64,000 nt of DNA from Burkholderia ubonensis (lineage in GTDB: Bacteria; Pseudomonadota; Gammaproteobacteria; Burkholderiales; Burkholderiaceae): assembly GCF_902833085.1 (NCBI RefSeq), contig NZ_CADFEB010000004.1, positions 248,001 through 312,000 on the forward strand, in the 5' to 3' direction. The translations under genes were made by a program, and so were the position numbers. This document shows, piece after piece, positions 63,099 to 64,000 of the stretch (its first letter is position 1; each line of letters starts with the position of its first letter). The notes under the pieces are model-generated. The model was not told the origin of the DNA, made no database searches, and was given only the letters and a program-made list of their open reading frames with translations.

Positions 63099-64000
63099 AT
63101 GGACATTCTCTTTATCGCCGACCCGCTCGAGCGCTTCAAGATCTACAAGGATTCGACCTACGCGATGATGGCGGAGGCCGCGCGGCGCGGGCATGCGATC
63201 TACGCGTGCGAGCCGCACCAGCTCGCGTGGACGGGGTCGGGCGTCGAGGCGGACGTGCGGCGCGTGACGATCGTCGGCGACGCGGCCGACCTGCACCGTC
63301 ATCCGTGGCACGAGGCGGCCGCGCACGAGTCGCGCCTGCTGACGTCGTTCGACGCGGTGCTGATGCGCAAGGATCCGCCGTTCGACATGGAGTACGTGAC
63401 GGCCACTTGGATGCTCGAGCTGGCCGAGCGCGCCGGCGCGCGCGTGTTCAACAAGCCGCAGGCGATCCGCGACCATTCGGAGAAGCTCGCGATCGGCGAA
63501 TTCCCGCAGTTCGTCGCGCCGACGCTCGTCACCCGCGATGCCGCGCGGCTGCGTGCATTCCATGCCGAGCACGGCGACGTGATCGTGAAGCCGCTCGACG
63601 GCATGGGCGGGATGGGGGTGTTCCGCGTGAAGGCGGACGGGATGAATCTCGGCTCGATCATCGAGATGCTCGGCCACGACGGCACGCGTTCACTGATGAT
63701 CCAGAAGTTCATCCCCGAGATCAAGGCGGGGGACAAGCGCATCCTGCTGATCGCGGGCGAGCCCGTGCCGTATTCGCTCGCGCGGATTCCGCAGGGCAGC
63801 GAGGTGCGCGGCAATCTCGCGGCGGGCGGCGTCGGCGTCGCGCAGCCGCTCACCGCGCGCGATCGCGAGATCGCCGAAACGCTCGGTCCGGTGCTGGCCG
63901 CACGCGGCCTGCTGCTGGTCGGGCTCGACGCGATCGGCGACTGGCTGACCGAGGTGAACGTGACGAGCCCCACGTGCTTTCGCGAGATCATGGAGCAGAC
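63099..64000 (+). CDS. gshB: Glutathione synthetase, 3' end outside the window
   Basis: Runs past the right edge: 300 complete codons of an expected ~318. It joins glycine to gamma-glutamylcysteine. It starts MDILFIADPLERFKIYKDST, then shows an ATP-grasp fold: MRKDPPFDMEYVTATW, DVIVKPLDGMGGMGVFRV, EIKAGDKRILLIAGEPV and the C-terminal VGLDAIGDWLTEVNVTSPTC. The product is intact up to the window edge. AGGA lies upstream of the ATG at 63099. Cotranscribed with gshA 36 bp earlier. Confidence 0.95.
   Translation, partial: MDILFIADPLERFKIYKDSTYAMMAEAARRGHAIYACEPHQLAWTGSGVEADVRRVTIVGDAADLHRHPWHEAAAHESRLLTSFDAVLMRKDPPFDMEYVTATWMLELAERAGARVFNKPQAIRDHSEKLAIGEFPQFVAPTLVTRDAARLRAFHAEHGDVIVKPLDGMGGMGVFRVKADGMNLGSIIEMLGHDGTRSLMIQKFIPEIKAGDKRILLIAGEPVPYSLARIPQGSEVRGNLAAGGVGVAQPLTARDREIAETLGPVLAARGLLLVGLDAIGDWLTEVNVTSPTCFREIMEQ

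Overview
The window is a high-GC chromosomal segment of a Burkholderia-type betaproteobacterium, most likely the Burkholderia cepacia complex or a close relative. This is inferred from extreme third-position GC bias, dense short-spaced operons, and recognisable families and gene orders: birA-coaX, dat-ybeD-lipB-lipA, glnK-amtB, gshA-gshB, a PhaM-like PHA protein, and type VI secretion (T6SS) cargo. No rRNA, tRNA, CRISPR array or intact insertion sequence was seen. No database search was possible, so family names come from reading motifs.

Layout. 1-6.2 kb: the start of a membrane-anchored protein, an IclR regulator divergent from a fumarylacetoacetate-hydrolase-family enzyme, a DUF1493 gene behind a short coupled ORF, an enoyl-CoA hydratase, a PhaM-like granule protein and a patatin. 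6.6-10.1 kb: a ferritin-like diiron protein, heptose-1-phosphate adenylyltransferase, then birA-coaX on the minus strand. 10.4-12.6 kb: a lower-GC T6SS cargo cassette (two PAAR proteins, a Tae4-type amidase, two small membrane proteins that are candidate immunity factors). 13-22 kb: a membrane protein, a Sel1 protein coupled to a cyclic-nucleotide phosphodiesterase/nucleotidase lipoprotein, and an MCE/Mla-type lipid transport operon ending in a VanZ protein. 21.8-29.1 kb: ferredoxin, hydrolase, DacC-type carboxypeptidase, D-amino-acid transaminase, YbeD, a LysR/DUF2917 divergent pair, lipB-lipA. 29.1-36 kb: an exported protein, a TauABC-like transporter, gamma-glutamyltransferase and a LysR regulator.

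36-44 kb: a probable LysR-controlled acyl-CoA degradation operon (FadB-like fusion, two acyl-CoA dehydrogenases, a CoA transferase) followed by a DUF485/ActP carboxylate symporter pair. 44.1-50.4 kb: a second T6SS island inserted at the 3' end of actP and bounded by an 86-bp direct repeat of that gene end. It holds a frameshifted vgrG, an 889-residue peptidoglycan hydrolase effector (M23-like plus LysM-like plus GH19-like), a coupled exported immunity candidate, and a second, decayed immunity-like gene cut at a hairpin element. 50.5-55.6 kb: dctA-dctB-dctD; dctA has a sigma-54-type promoter and a leader with a 12-codon ORF and a hairpin. 55.7-64 kb: TlpA-like thioredoxin, a lipoprotein, comM, ubiK, a nitrogen-controlled glnK-amtB operon with an NtrC box and a sigma-54 promoter, gshA, and the start of gshB cut by the window end.

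The most interesting parts are the actP-targeted T6SS island with its broken vgrG and dying immunity gene, the Tae4 cassette with unusual membrane-type immunity candidates, and the leader ORF/hairpin ahead of dctA.
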